Of a stretch of 6,195 bases of DNA, positions 6,051 to 6,195 are shown one piece after another; positions within the stretch are counted from its first letter, which is position 1, and every line of letters begins with the position of its first letter. The stretch spans positions 1-6,195 of the forward strand of contig CBDULQ010000213.1 of assembly GCA_965368115.1 (NCBI GenBank), in the 5' to 3' direction. The DNA is from CBDULQ01 sp965368115 (GTDB lineage: Bacteria > Pseudomonadota > Gammaproteobacteria > SZUA-229). The notes under the pieces were generated by a model. The model made no database searches. It was given only the letters and a program-made list of their open reading frames with translations, and was not told the DNA's origin. The position numbers were made by a program, and so were the translations under genes.

Positions 6051-6195
6051 GATTGAGGAGGCTCCAGCTTCATTAACAACCAGCGCGAGATGGCCAGTAC
6101 GACAAAAGTAATCATGAACAGAATCAGCCCGAGTGCGATCAGCGCCGACATGTGCAGGCCCGAGGCTTCGTTAAATTCATTGGCAAGGGTAGAGG
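6047..6195 (-). CDS. pstC: Phosphate ABC transporter permease PstC, C-terminal end only
   Basis: A minus-strand frame enters from the right edge and ends at a TGA (6047-6049), giving 48 residues. It reads STLANEFNEAS, then a last TM segment (SALIALGLILFMITFVVLAI) and a short basic tail ending EPPQS. The ANEF-x-EA segment before the final helix is typical of PstC, and position directly before pstA supports the call. PstC is the partner permease of PstA. The stop overlaps the pstA GTG by 2 bases. Confidence 0.88.
   Translation of the reverse strand, partial: STLANEFNEASGLHMSALIALGLILFMITFVVLAISRWLLMKLEPPQS

Overview
The window looks like ordinary chromosomal DNA of a gammaproteobacterium of moderate GC content. 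This rests on the Pst transporter genes, a CspA-type cold-shock protein and Aer-type chemoreceptor components; I cannot name a genus. There are no mobile elements, CRISPR arrays, tRNAs or rRNAs. Six coding regions are supported. One runs rightward at the left edge and the other five run leftward.

Layout. Positions 1-1209 hold the 3' part of a DUF1835/DUF3658-type gene on the + strand, entering from outside the window. It converges on a cold-shock gene (1281-1490, -), and the two share a bidirectional terminator at about 1235-1263. Upstream of the cold-shock gene is a leader of about 185 nt, served by an extended -10 promoter at 1683-1691. Positions 1912-3877 (-) hold a two-gene unit: a free-standing Aer-like PAS protein, followed with a 32-nt overlap by a two-TM methyl-accepting chemotaxis protein (MCP) ending in a zinc-binding CZB domain. 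After a 394-nt intergenic region, positions 4272-6195 (-) hold pstC (C-terminal end only), pstA and pstB, tightly packed.

How the genes work together. PstC and PstA form the membrane channel and PstB the ATPase of the high-affinity phosphate importer. The usual last gene, phoU, does not follow pstB here. The PAS protein and the MCP together contain what E. coli Aer has in one chain (PAS + membrane anchor + HAMP + signalling hairpin). They resemble the bipartite CetB/CetA energy-taxis receptor of Campylobacter, with an added CZB domain. This split receptor is the most interesting object in the window. The remaining points of interest are regulatory: the long cold-shock leader, tandem hairpins at the cold-shock 3' end, and two inverted repeats between pstB and the PAS gene.
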